Assembly: GCF_018691265.1 (NCBI RefSeq)
Contig: NW_024881301.1
Span: 14,816,752-14,880,751 of the forward strand
Direction of reading: 5' to 3'
Origin: Tyto alba
Lineage: Eukaryota > Chordata > Aves > Strigiformes > Tytonidae
DNA: 64,000 bases
Positions 52,337 through 64,000 of this stretch are shown in pieces (position 1 is the first letter of the stretch; each line of letters opens with the position of its first letter). Below the pieces are notes generated by a model that had not been told where the DNA came from, ran no database searches, and saw only the letters and a program-made list of their open reading frames with translations. The translations under genes and the position numbers were made by a program.

Positions 52337-55300
52337 GCAGCAATAACTTGGATTCCAATATCAACTTAATCATAAACGTAAATTCAAACCAGGGGACATT
52401 TTCTGATATGAAAATACAGTCACTGAAAATTGTGTTTGTACTATGACATTGTCTTGGTTTGTAGTTCTTGCCAACATTTGTAATTATAACACTGCTTTAT
52501 TGTTATCTTTCCACTTTTCCTTTACCCCCCCATCACCGTGATCCAACCCTACCCCAAAGCTTTTCGTCTTTATTTTTACTTTTGAAAGTAGGAAAAAAAC
52601 CGCTCCCTCCTGTGATCTCCACAATTACCCTTTCCCCATTCTTCAAGTACAAAATAAAGAATATTTATGCAAAGCAAATATTCAGTGTTGAAGGACAAGC
52701 TAATTGACTTCTTTTCATAATTGGTAGTTTATTGCACATTTGTATTCAAAACCATTCCCACTGTACCAGAACCCCCAGAGTTGCAGAAAAGAGATTCAAT
52801 GTTTTCATATTATAGTCTTTTTTTATCTGTCAAACATAACTAAAGAATCCCTTTTTTTTAGAAAAGACCTTCATGATATGTTCAGTTACCAGGAATATTT
52901 TTTTACAGGTTAATGTATGTACTGGTGCTGTGTCAATATTACTGTCCCTTTCAGAGAGAGTGCAGGAGCCTCCCAGGATTTAGGTTCATCCCATCCCTCC
53001 CATCTAAGTATCCCCTTGGAGAAGTATGACTTGGAGCGAAACATTTTTTGGATAGTAGCCTACTCCTCACTGTGCACCTTCCCCCAGTCTTTTCTTTTTA
53101 GATTCCTTAGGATGTACTTCAAGAGCAGGTTCAGAGCAAATTCTTTGCTCCTGCTTTCAAAAATCTCATGTGTATCAGAGTACTATAAAAATATTGTTCT
53201 ATTTCTGTGTAAGTATTAGGCACACTTTGGTCTTCAGTAGAATTCTTAATTCTTACATGCTCCCTCTCAACGGCAATGAAGAGGAAGAGAAACAACCACC
53301 AGCAACTTGTACAGTTTTTCTGCTGGTTATATTTATATCCACAAACAGTTCGCTACAGGCTACGGTTGCTGCAACAGCTAATATGTGCTGCTGGGTAATT
53401 TTGTCTTGGATATTTCCCAAGTATGGTAGATGTAAAATCTAAATAAAAAGAACTCTGCTGTTCACAGATGTAATTTTCCTTCATGAAGCTGACAATGGAA
53501 ACTGCTGAAACCTGGAATCCAACTCTTCCTATTTAATGTATTCCATGTATCTAGCAAAAGTCCACAGATCTCTAGACACAAAAATAATTTAACATTAAAA
53601 CTAACAAAGTACCACACCTAAGGAGTACTTTCCCTCCCTTTTGCTCTTCACTGCACTCTAAATGGCTTGGCATAATCTCTGGCATGTTCCTTTTTATGAA
53701 TTAGTCTTCACAAGCTGATAATATTTTCCTAAATTCCAATTAGCTGATGCATGGACAATGCTTGTTTCGCAAAATACACTGGTTTTTGGCATCTGTTCGG
53801 TGTAGCTGTGTGGTAAGAGTACCTATCCATACTGCAGTGAGCTTAGTAGGAGAAAACACATGTACAGGCTTTAATTAGAGATCCTGTGGGAAACACATTA
53901 TGAAACAGAAAATTCTTGTTAACAGAGCTTTTGTTGTAGATCAAATTAAGCCAAGGTGAACTTAACTATCAAACAGGTATTTACAAATTGAGGTGTTCAC
54001 AAAAGACAAATTGGGTTCCATTTAGTTATACTTACTCTATAAACTGTAGTTTGTCAATTGTTTTCATCTATATTTTCTGTTAGTCCTGGCTCTTATTTAA
54101 AACATTAGTTCTGTAAACCTTTACTCTGGCCTCTGTCAGTCTGTTATTCCATCGTCCCTTCCACAAAACGATATATTTATTTACCTTGTTTATGTGTACC
54201 ACAAACCCAGCTCACGTTGTCCATCTTCAGATATCACAAGACCATCATCTGGTGAAGATATGGAGAAAGAGCAAACTAGAGGATATTGTGGATCTAATCT
54301 CTACTGTATATAAGGTTATAGGAAAATCTTTCTTTGTGACTGTAATTCTTTTGGATATGGTCTTCACTTCATTCTTCACAGATTCTCTATTCTGTTTCAT
54401 GTTTTGGTTTAGTTTGATGAGCCCTGTTGGCTCTGTTGTCTGACCTCCGTATCTCAAATACTAATGCTGAAAAAAAAGTAATTATAAAAGACTTTTTCCT
54501 GATCAAAGGCATAACCTTTTCTGCCTCTCGGTAATGCATCAACTAGGAAGACACATGTATCCACCTTTTCTTCATGGACTCATTAGTTTAGCCTTACTGC
54601 TATGGATCATAAGAACACGAAGACAACAGCCATTCATTACAGTCTCCAGAAGCAACTTATGAAAGTGATTTTATATGTTATCACACATAATACCAGGGGA
54701 TTGAACTCAATGTTAGAAATCTTCTAGTCCTATAGCCTACTTTTATTCACTCAAGAACCAAAATCAGCTTCAGGAATAAAGTGAAGATGAAAGGATACTG
54801 CAAAGCCTGGGCCCTGTAGAAAGAATACACAGGCTGCACTAATTTTTCAGAATATCAGATGAAATAACTGCCCATAGACCAAAACTGGCAATGCTACAGA
54901 TGAAACACATGAAAGCGGGGACCGTACACTGTATCAGATGAAATCCTGCGGTCTCTTCTTTATTGATGGAATTCAGTTAGCATTCACCTGAAAGGGATAG
55001 AGTAAGGATTTCAAAATTTGACCTTCTGTTGAAAAAATGGCTAAGCAAACTGACAGTATTTTCAAAGTGAAAGAAGGTAGAAGAGTTGGGGGGCTAGCCC
55101 ATTGTTTGTCACGTACATGTCTCATAGAGATAATAATTTTAACAATTCTGTCTGTGAGTAGTTTTCAGTCACATAACTTACAGAAAAAGAATAGTCTGGA
55201 AAAAAAAAGTTTACAAACTATTTCCAGTACAATTATGAGTTATTTCTGTAGTTGCTATACTATAGAATGGCATCTAGATGGGAAAGCTTAGTATTGCCTG

Positions 55301-58234
55301 ACTGATTAAGCATTATTAGCATTTTTCAACTCAGAAAAAATGACAGAGGAAATAATTGAAATGACAAGGAAATAATTGAAACACTACAGTTCCAGATGGC
55401 CGGGTTTGCAATGGTTGCTGACTTTTCACACCCAGAAAGATTTGGTTTGTTTTCTGAAAGCTCTGTGAAACACCTGTTTCAGTTTTGTCAGAAGGTCAAA
55501 TTGTACCCATATGAATGGTGTAGTCTCCTACCACAAAGAAATCAGGTAGTGGGTTTCCATGCATGCTGTAATTTCTGAATTGGTTACTTGGAATAGCCTA
55601 ATGAGACTGGTTTTAATCAGAACTCTCTACAATCACTATATAAGAAATAAAAAAATGGAAAAATAATTGAACAAAACAGCTTATGCTTAAAATAGTTAAT
55701 GGATACTAGCATAATTTTTTTCATCTAGAAAGAATCACACATAAAATGAATGAAAATAACAAATGATCTTTCAGAATTAACAGAAGGAGCAATTAAGCTT
55801 CTTGATTTAGTAAAGGCAATGGGAAAGATGCAGGGAGAAAAGGGCCTGAGACATTTGGTGATATGACAGATAAGACCTAAATAATGCAGTGTTTTCTCAG
55901 CTGTAAATGCTGGTGTTTGCAGAAGAGACACAGATGCTCATCATTTTGGATGTAGGATTCCCTGTAGTGACATATCTGAATAAAGATTCTTTTACCAGCT
56001 ATTTATCTCTAATGTGCTCAGAGAAATAGGGATTTCTACACATTTCCACATACCCCACATCACCACACCACCCCCTCCCCCCTTCCACAAGGACATTTAA
56101 GAATAAATCCTACTTTATCGGTTGTCTACAATCTAATAGGAAAAATCCTCCAAAGGCAAGAAAGTTTTGTTTAAATCATACTCTTAATGACAGTGGCTAT
56201 GTATCTTTCACCTTGTTCATCCTGTGTAAATTGGCATGCTAAAAGTAAGACTCACTTCTCTACAAATGTGTATGAGATTTTGGTGCATGTGTACATACAC
56301 TGGGGAGAATTTGATAACGTCCATGGAAATAACACTGGGGAAGCATTTATTCCTGTCTTCACTGCTACTTTTAAACACTGTTCTCTTTACTGTGTCAGTC
56401 AGAGACAGCGGTATTGCATACTGGCTACTCTCCTAGCTCTTACTTCTAATTGGCACCTGTTATTAAGAAAAAGGGGAAAAAAAACCCCAAACCCAAACAA
56501 AAATCCCACAAGACACTGAAGTAGTATTGTGTTGTCACAGTTGTATAGAAAACCTTGAAAACATGGCTAAAGATAACTGGATATTATGATTCATTTGGTA
56601 ATGTTGCTTGAGGTCTGAAAGTAACTGGTTTGAGTCATGTAAATTGACCTATGTAGTTTGTTGTGGACCAGATTTAACATTGGCAATGATATATTCATCA
56701 TCATGGTTGTTGTTTTCCTGGTTAGCAGAACATCTAAGAAAAAAGGAGCAGCATTTTATTCTGACTGGCTGTTATTTACTTCCTCCAGCACCTTGGTTTG
56801 CAAGACTATTAGAGTCCCTCTTCTTCAGTTCAAAGAATTTAAGTGAAAAGAGCCAGATGGTGCACCAGGGCTGCGAAGCATTGCAGCCCAGGAGGCCATA
56901 CATGTGAACACTAGTGCCCTGTGGGGTGGTGTTTCAGAGGTGATGTAGGATTTCTGCCAGGTTCCAAACCACTAAAGGAGAAACATCTGAATTAATTCCT
57001 CACATAAATATTCCAAACATGCGGAAATCATAACAGGTGGTTGAGTCTTTTAGCTGCAATTAGAGTAGCATACAAAAACTCGTTAGAATACTTTCAGGGA
57101 AATGGAACATCATTGAAACACACTGTTCCAAAACAAGAACATTTTTCAGACCAATTGTTTTGGATTAAAATCTTCTCCAGGACTGAAAGCAGCTTTGTAG
57201 TCTATTACATGGGAGCTAGATGACTTTAGGACATTTTAGTTGTCTTGTTTTACCCATAATTATGGTAGCATAACAGAATTAATGGGGCTAAAAAGTTGTA
57301 GGCATCTATCCTGGGGGCTATGAGTCCCCAGAAAGCAGAGGCACTTGCTAGCAGCTTGCCACCATTATGGCAGAGACCTTTGGAAACGTGTTCATTGTCA
57401 TAATTTCCTAATATGTCGCTCTGGATCATGAAAGCTGAATGTATCATTTCCAAGGGAACTTAGGTTCTGTACAGGCTCACTATTTTCAGTCTTTTTTTTT
57501 TGAGAGATCCTGTAACATGTTCTTTCTAAAAATGATGCTCCATACATCTTCTGGAATTCTGTGAAGACATTGATTGGCCTAGAAGTATTAACTTACAGTG
57601 AGAATTATGTTATCTGATATTGGATGCAATGTGTTCTAACTACTGAGCATCAGTGTTGTTTGGATGGCAAGCAGAAACATCTAAAAGGTCGGACAAAGAT
57701 GGGACACACTTCTAGAAAATGTCAAAGCCATCTACTAGCCACTGGAAGAGGTGTTCCTGCTCCCAGGTCTTCCAGTGCACTGCGTCTCACTCAGGGAGCC
57801 TCAGGAGTGCCTTGAGCTCAGAAAACTCAAATTCAGTACTCAACCCCCCTCTACCCATTTAGTGAGCTGATGAGTGCTCAACTAGTGCAAGGGAAGTAGT
57901 TGTATTAGACAACAGAAACTGAGACAGAAACTGAACTTTTGGAGGGTGGCTCCCCCTGTCCCCCATCAACAGTGAAAGGAAATAACTTTTCAGCCCTCTT
58001 TTGAAATGTTGCAGTTACATCGTGGTAAATTACCCATCTGCATTTTGCAGTGACAGCTGCCACCAAAAAGACTGGTTTAAGGAAGTTTAAGGGACATTGT
58101 AATGCAGTGCTACTACAGAAAGAAGATGGTGTCCCATCTACCTATCATCTATCTCTGATGGACACCATTGTCCACCATAGTTGTCCACCATTCTTGCCTG
58201 CATTGTCCTGGCATAGCTGCACTAGAACCCCTCT

Positions 58235-58237
<3 letters not shown>
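52337..58237. other. Non-coding, no recognisable element
   Basis: Open frames are short (110 codons or fewer) and carry no recognised domain. Small items: a 20-base unit repeated almost twice at 55347-55381 (AGGAAATAATTGAAATGACA), and a C-rich tract at about 56048-56092. No interspersed repeat was recognised. Confidence 0.45.

Positions 58238-58275
<38 letters not shown>
58238..58275 (+). repeat. Poly(T) tract, 38 bases
   Basis: This is the longest homopolymer in the window, followed by a further T-rich stretch with single A interruptions to about 58300. The sequence to the right, where the body of a minus-strand retrocopy would lie, is not recognisable as any transcript. The length is likely to vary and may be misassembled. 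Confidence 0.9.
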
Positions 58276-58279
<4 letters not shown>

Positions 58280-59477
58280 ATTTTTTTATTTTTTATTTTT
58301 CTGGATCAGTTTAAACCCGGTGTCTATACCACTATCTGGTAAGTCACAAATGAAATGTAATGGAGTAGTAGGATAGGGTCTACGTGGCAGAGGCTGATTA
58401 ATCTGCTTAAACTAAGGTTTTCTGGTTCAGTGAGGTTTCAGTGGGATTTCAGTAGTTTCACTGGGGTTCAACACCTACAGTTGTCACTGATGGGAGCTTG
58501 CATATCTCAACAACTTTGAAAATCATGTGCTAATACTCTCAGTTTTTAGTGATGCAATGTTTTTTGTCCTGACCAGTGTCATCCTCCTTATCTATATTCA
58601 ACAGCAAGGCTACGAACAAATGATCCCTACTGCAGATGTTAACATGGAGAAAATTTTAGACTAGTATCTAGTCTACTTCTTGGGGTGAAATATTATACAC
58701 GTCTCTTGTTTCTTTTTCATATTTTCTTTCTAATGAAGTGTCCTCTTATTTCATGATGTTTCATCACTGTTGTTCCTGTCTGTGTCATGACTGGTGTGCT
58801 AGTGGAATTTTCTACAATATATATTTTTTTTTCGTATCTAATTATTCTAGATCTCCGATGTGGGACTATTTTTTACTTTCTTTTAAAATTATATTTTCGT
58901 CTGCTGTCCTTTCCTGTGTTTTCTTTGTTCATTTCCTGCCTTTTGTTTCTCTTTATCTTCCATAATTGTCTGCTCCCTTAACAGATTTTTATTCTTTTCA
59001 ACACTTAAATGAAGAACAGAGTTGTTCTGTAGACTCCACAGTTGTAAAATAAGCTCTGATTTTAATATTCTTGTCATGGGTACAAAGACTTGCTAACACA
59101 AGGGAATGACTCATTCTCCACTGTATTCAAATCTAGCAGGTTTAAATTATACTGATAGTTGAGCTGGAGATCAGCTGTTCATGAAGGAGTCAGAATTGGC
59201 TCCCTAGCAGCTTTTCAAAATGACTTTCTGAGGTCCTGTGCATTTCTACTTCAGCTCAGATAGATTCATAGGAAGTGGTATATCTAGCCCTGTACTGTGA
59301 TTGATGCCTAAATCTCTGAGGTTTTATTGTGCTTATCCAGTTACCTTGAAAATTTCAAGTGTTACTAAAACAGTCAAGCTTTATTGGTTCCAGAGCTGCC
59401 AGCTATGTAACGCACTGCATGAAGCACAGCTTTTTCTCTATCTTCTTTGCTCCCCACTACTCCCCCCACTTCCTCCC

Positions 59478-59865
59478 CTGATTGGTATTTATACACATTG
59501 ATAAGATCTCCCTGAGACTTCTCTTCTGCAGGCTAAGCATCCCCAGCTATCTCAACTTATCCACATACGAGGGAAATTCCTTACCATACTCATCTCTGTG
59601 ACCCTCCACCGGGCTGTCTTCAGTACATTAGCCTCTTCCCATGTCTCTCTTGTTCTGGGGAGCCCAGCATTGGAGACAGCACTCCAGATGTGTGCCACCA
59701 GTGCAGAGCAGAGAGGAAGGATCACCTCCCTTGACCTGCTGGCAAGACTCCTCCTGTTCCAGCCCAGGATGCTGTTGGCCTTCACTGCCATAAGATGCGT
59801 TGCTGGGTTGTGGTCAGCTGCTTGTCCACCAGCACCATGTCATCCGTCTCTGCAAAGGTGCTTTC
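59478..59865 (-). mobile_element. CR1 LINE fragment, antisense, diverged
   Basis: The plus strand shows CR1 antisense landmarks: TTGATAAGATCTCCCTGAGA near 59500, TGTTCTGGGGAGCCCAGCAT near 59652 and GATCACCTCCCTTGACCTGC near 59720. It is clearly more diverged from copies A and B than they are from each other. At the position of their shared aberrant stretch it has the more usual CR1 sequence (CACTCCAGATGTGTGCCACC). The open frame at 59598-59948 is antisense CR1. End points are approximate. Confidence 0.88.
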
Positions 59866-60780
59866 TCTATCACATTTTTCTTAATGTAGTCATCCAGCTT
59901 ATCAAATTAAAGCTTATTGGGCACGAACACAGCTCAAATGTTGCCTAAACAAGTTAGGAATAGTTTACCATAATGTATTTATGATCCTTTTTCTGGGATA
60001 AGGATTCTAGAGTAAAACCTTCCAACAAATAGTTTAAATAATCTTTAGACATGTTTGAACTCTCACAGCTGTAGTAAAGCATTCTTACATCAAAAGATTT
60101 AATGTCTACAGTGTTGCCGATAAAAGTTAAATAAATCTTCACTGTGAGGGAAGTAAAACGGACCCATCAGAGATCTGCTATTTTTTTTTTTAAACTCTAA
60201 ATTAATTAATTAATTCAACAAATGAGCTTGGGAATTTTATCTCTGCGAATATCATGCTGAATAATTTCTTTGGTAAGCTGTTAATTTTTCTTTAGTTAAT
60301 TAAACAAAACCATCCTGCAGGGACTCTATTATGTTATAGAGCACATCTAATTGGTGTTATTTCAGCTGCAAACTGAGTTTAAGAAAATACTTTTTAAATT
60401 TGAATGGATAATTTTTCACTTTGAAGCTACCATTGTAATCTCCATCTTTGTTTTTAGGACAATTAATGACAGCTATGTTTCTCTTGCTAAAACATTTCTA
60501 TACATTACATTTCAATATCCACACTTACACAATTTTCAAGAAGTGGATACAGGGATCTTAGGAAGAAGCTATAAATCAGAACATTCTTATAAAATGTTTG
60601 TCATCAGGAACTGGTGAGCATGCTGACTACCCATTCTGAAATACATATGGAAAGGTACGCACACAAAAAATGTGTTCAAAAGGAAACCAGTAAATGCAAG
60701 GTACACATATGAACAAGGTACACAGGATGAAATGTCATGCAGTCCTCCCTTTCCATTTGCTATATATTTATTTCTTTCAG

Positions 60781-60836
60781 TGCTTCTCAGGGCACCGTCT
60801 CATGAGCCTGGAAGGACCAGTCTGCCCATGCAGCAG
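60781..60836 (+). other. Exon-like segment with strong splice sites
   Basis: The segment is preceded by TATTTATTTCTTTCAG and followed by GTAAGG after CAGCAG, a strong acceptor and donor pair 56 bases apart. It is less AT-rich than its surroundings. It could be an internal exon of a non-coding transcript, but chance pairs of such sites occur in any 60 kb. No partner exons were identified. Confidence 0.2.
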
Positions 60837-62085
60837 GTAAGGGGATGTGGGAGAAGCCCACACGTGCTTTGGATGGTGAAGAATTGCTTGAGGCTCTGCT
60901 AGATTTTTGTGAGGAGGTGGCTGGCATCAGCTTGGTTGTCTTACACAGAACTGACTTTGATCCTTTTGTGTTGTCAGGGTAACATGAGCCTCTGAACAAA
61001 TAACATAGGAGAAGAGGAGGAAATTTTTTTCCACACAGAAAAGTTCAGACAACTCTCTTGACCACTCTATGTCAATTTTCATATCTTCTCTATGCAGTTT
61101 GGCATTATGTGTATATGCAGGGGGGAAAATACTGGAAGAGTATTTGCTATACAGGAAAATGCATAGCAGTAAGCACATAAAAACCTGTACTTGAATTATG
61201 TACATAGTACTACTGCATATGGATGGATGTTCTTTGAATTGCAATGCTTATCAGATTTTCAGCGGTTTAAGATACTAAATAATTGTATAGTAGTCATGAG
61301 TATGCAATATTCTTCTGGATACATGGAGGTTACAGGGACACGTATTAAGTCCTGCTATAGCACAAAGGACTAACAGGTTTTATCACGGTGATGTTACATC
61401 AGCTTTTTTGTTCACATAGCTGCATTACTAAAAAAAGGGCTTTTTACAGTCTGAAAAACCTTGCCACAGGAGACTGGAGTGCCATAACATTTCTTGACAT
61501 TATAAATTAACTCGTGATAGGCTCTGTTTTGAGGTGGCAAAATCACTTCTGGTTTCTAAGCTGTTATATTTGAAGATAGCTCTTGTACCCATAATTGCAC
61601 GGCAGTGTGCATGTAAACATGCCTTTAAGGAGGAGCTTCATAAATAAGAATACATTAGTAACCACTGGGAATGGGTGAAAAGACGAGTTTTCAGGAATAA
61701 TTCTATGTTATTAATTTTTTTTTAAAGATATGGTAAAATTAATATGAGAGTGCAGAACAACTTGATGTAAACCTAGTTAATGAATGAAATCTGGGCATCA
61801 CAGTGGTGAGTTGGCTGATGCCAGCCAAATCTATGTGTGAAATAAATATATGGGTAGGTACTACACTGAGAAAGACAGACAATTCCTTATATTAAAAATT
61901 ATGACCCCCATATCTAAGACAAGGGAAGATGCAACCAAAGAGTTTAGGTATCTTCCAAAAGACAGTGAGCCTCTGCAGAAGAGATGTGAAGGATCACAGG
62001 TTCAGGGAGGAAAGCTTCTACTTTTTAAGGCATAAATAGCAGAGAAATAATGGAAAATGCAGTCACAAAACTTGCTCATTTAAAA

Positions 62086-62147
62086 AATTAAAATAAAATA
62101 AAATAAAACAAAATCAAATCACATCAGATCAAATCAATAGAACCCAT
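62086..62147 (+). repeat. A-rich pentanucleotide repeat, (AAATA)n to (AAATC)n
   Basis: Units of AAAAT grade into AAATC-like units (AAATCAAATCACATCAGATC), suggesting a decaying microsatellite. Confidence 0.85.
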
Positions 62148-64000
62148 CTTTCTATCCAAGCCAAACAGTTTAGTAAGTTGAAACAAGGGGGACTGTTTTA
62201 ATGCATACTTGATAGAAAATGTCACACAATGTTGGAGCACCTGTAGAAGACTAGAATTTATCTCTGAGAAATATACCATCTCCTTTAGTACATGTCTATC
62301 AACTGTCATATAATATCAAAGGCATTTCAGTCTCCAGCAGAGCATGTCTGAATGGTGCATTTCGGCTAGAGACTTTTCTTTTTTGAAAAAAATCCACATG
62401 GCATTTTCTGTCTATTACTTGTTGGTTGTAGTAGAAGGAAGGAAGCAAAATGTGATAAATAAACGTTTAAGAAACTAATATGACAGCTGTGAAATCAAGA
62501 TTTTCTTTATGTGGTTAGAGTTGCTGTTATAATTCTTCAAGAAAATGGAATTAATAATTTAAACTGTCTAATTAAAACTATAGCTAATTAAAATGTTAAT
62601 ATACTCATTTTAGATGCAAGTTTAAGGCAAGTTTGTTGATCTATAATGTGAAGCTTATGTGTGAATAGTTCTGTATTAACAGGATCTTGCTGTAGATTCT
62701 TTTTTTTTTTTTGATGTTTTTATCATTACAATGAAGTGTGGGGAGGAAGACTAACATAAGAAATCTGCCAGAAATTGAAACAACATGCTTACTGCTTTAT
62801 TTCTCATTCTAAATCAGAAGATAGGGAGTTTCAAATTCTTTCTTGCCTTTATTTTTTTAAGTTCACAGTTATCTCAATATAACTCATTTGACAGTTCTTC
62901 TTCCTTAGAATATTTATTATTTTTATGGCTATGTAGTGGGTCAAGAACCAAGAGTTTTTCTCAGCCTTAAATAATTTTCTATCAAACAGAAATATGCAAA
63001 TCTCTTCTGAAGATCAAGAATACAACTGCTTATTTTCTAACCACTTTTATTACTTAATTTATTGTATTTATAGTTTACTATTTTTGAGAAAGATGAGGAA
63101 ATGTCACAGCATTCATAAATTTCTCTTTGACTTCACAAGCCCAATATTTTTCTCTGAAGTCTTCATTGTGTTTCTATTTAATTTGAAGATGTTGTTGTTT
63201 TATCAAACTTTCCCTCAAGTAGAAAGCTATCTGCAAGTCAAGACAATTTTGCTCTCTACTAAGTATTTACAAAATGGAAATGGAGGCATTGTGTGTTGTA
63301 AACATTTGGCAACTGCATTGCCTCTTTGGCTTAAAGTTCAAACACTGCAATTATTTTCTACAGACTGATATTTCAGTACCCAGTGATTTTCCTTTGAAAA
63401 AGCATTGAAAATATGTTGCTTCCTTAGTTTTAGGTGACTACATTCAATATATTCCTAAATGAAATAAAAAAAGGATAAAAGAGGGGGCAGAAAGGAGAAA
63501 AAAAGATAGTAGCTGTTTGGCTAGATAGATTTCATAGCCCTGCGTAACTGTCTTAGCATCAATTTAACAATAGATATGTTGTGTGGAAATACAATCTTGA
63601 CAGGATGTTTTTTATTTACAGGCATATAACAAATGAGTAAAGTTTTGCCTAGTTTTTATTTTCTCCCTCCCCTGCCCCATTTTGCATATGTGTTTGTCTG
63701 GTTGGGGAACAATAGAGTGTGGAATGAGAGGTAAAGTAATGCATGCATTGTGAGCTTTTTATTTATTTATTTTTTCCTCAGACTGCTCAATATTTTGTGG
63801 TTCATCTGTGGTCCATGAACTACAAATGGGGTAACATTGGTATAGGGAGTAGTAAGGACTGTATAAGAAATGTTTTGAGAAAAGGAAAATCAGCTGGAGG
63901 CTCTTAGAGGCCTTAGAGAGAGAGTCAGAACTGGTTGGTTAAATTAAAAACAAACAAATAAACAGACAAAAAGGCTGATAATGTAGTTAAAAGGTAAATT

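Larger units (their letters stand above)
59866..64000. other. Non-coding, no recognisable element
   Basis: AT-rich. It contains an exon-like segment at 60781-60836, an A-rich pentanucleotide repeat at 62086-62147 and T runs at 60181-60190 and 62700-62711. The 124-codon open frame at 62994-63368 is Phe- and Leu-rich and has no recognised domain. Confidence 0.45.

Noticed and set aside
59598..59948. 116-codon open frame on the plus strand
   Set aside because: Most of it is CR1 read in antisense; it has no domain and no conserved start.
62994..63368. 124-codon open frame on the plus strand
   Set aside because: It is Phe- and Leu-rich as expected of T-rich DNA, with no motif, no sign of splicing and no recognisable relative.
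1..64000. CRISPR arrays, prokaryotic operons, tRNA or rRNA genes, or a novel multi-gene system
   Set aside because: No direct-repeat array with spacers, no packed open frames and no recognisable RNA gene; the window is ordinary vertebrate DNA with one gene and scattered retroelements.

Overview
The window reads as a piece of bird nuclear genome. It is AT-rich, has no operon-like packing, and holds one clear protein-coding gene: a single-exon melanocortin-2 (ACTH) receptor, MC2R, on the minus strand at 4551-5510. Two things point to a bird. The receptor resembles non-mammalian MC2R, with a longer N-terminus and a longer third intracellular loop than in mammals. The interspersed repeats are CR1 LINE fragments and ERV LTRs of types common in birds. 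The LTR family that begins TGTGGTTTAAGCCCAGC suggests a neoavian species rather than a chicken relative, but that is inference.

Layout. Positions 1-4550 are the 3' flank of MC2R, with candidate poly(A) signals. Positions 4551-5510 are the receptor CDS, followed upstream on the minus strand by 5' UTR and a probable splice acceptor near 5622. Positions 5622-27759 are non-coding and almost free of recognisable repeats; this is probably MC2R upstream or first-intron sequence. From 27760 onward the window is a repeat-studded gene desert. CR1 fragments lie at 27760-28310 (+), 32610-33295 (-), 36070-36525 (-), 42426-43680 (-, split by an LTR) and 59478-59865 (-). LTR remnants lie at 35570-35676 (-), 43063-43464 (+) and 52225-52336 (-), all one family. 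An unrelated, near-complete solo LTR with its own TATA box lies at 48184-49091 (+). Long T and T/G tracts are scattered through the region, the longest being 38 T at 58238.

The most notable pattern is a pair of CR1 copies 9.8 kb apart. They match at 473 of 478 ungapped positions (32690-33167 against 42507-42984), while the adjoining CR1 sequence on both sides differs by roughly 13-20 percent. That is the pattern expected of ectopic gene conversion. The receptor also carries Phe where the family has Tyr in its TM7 DPxxY motif.

No RNA gene, CRISPR array, second protein-coding gene or novel multi-gene system could be supported. Other open reading frames in the window are short, lack recognisable domains, or lie in antisense CR1 sequence.
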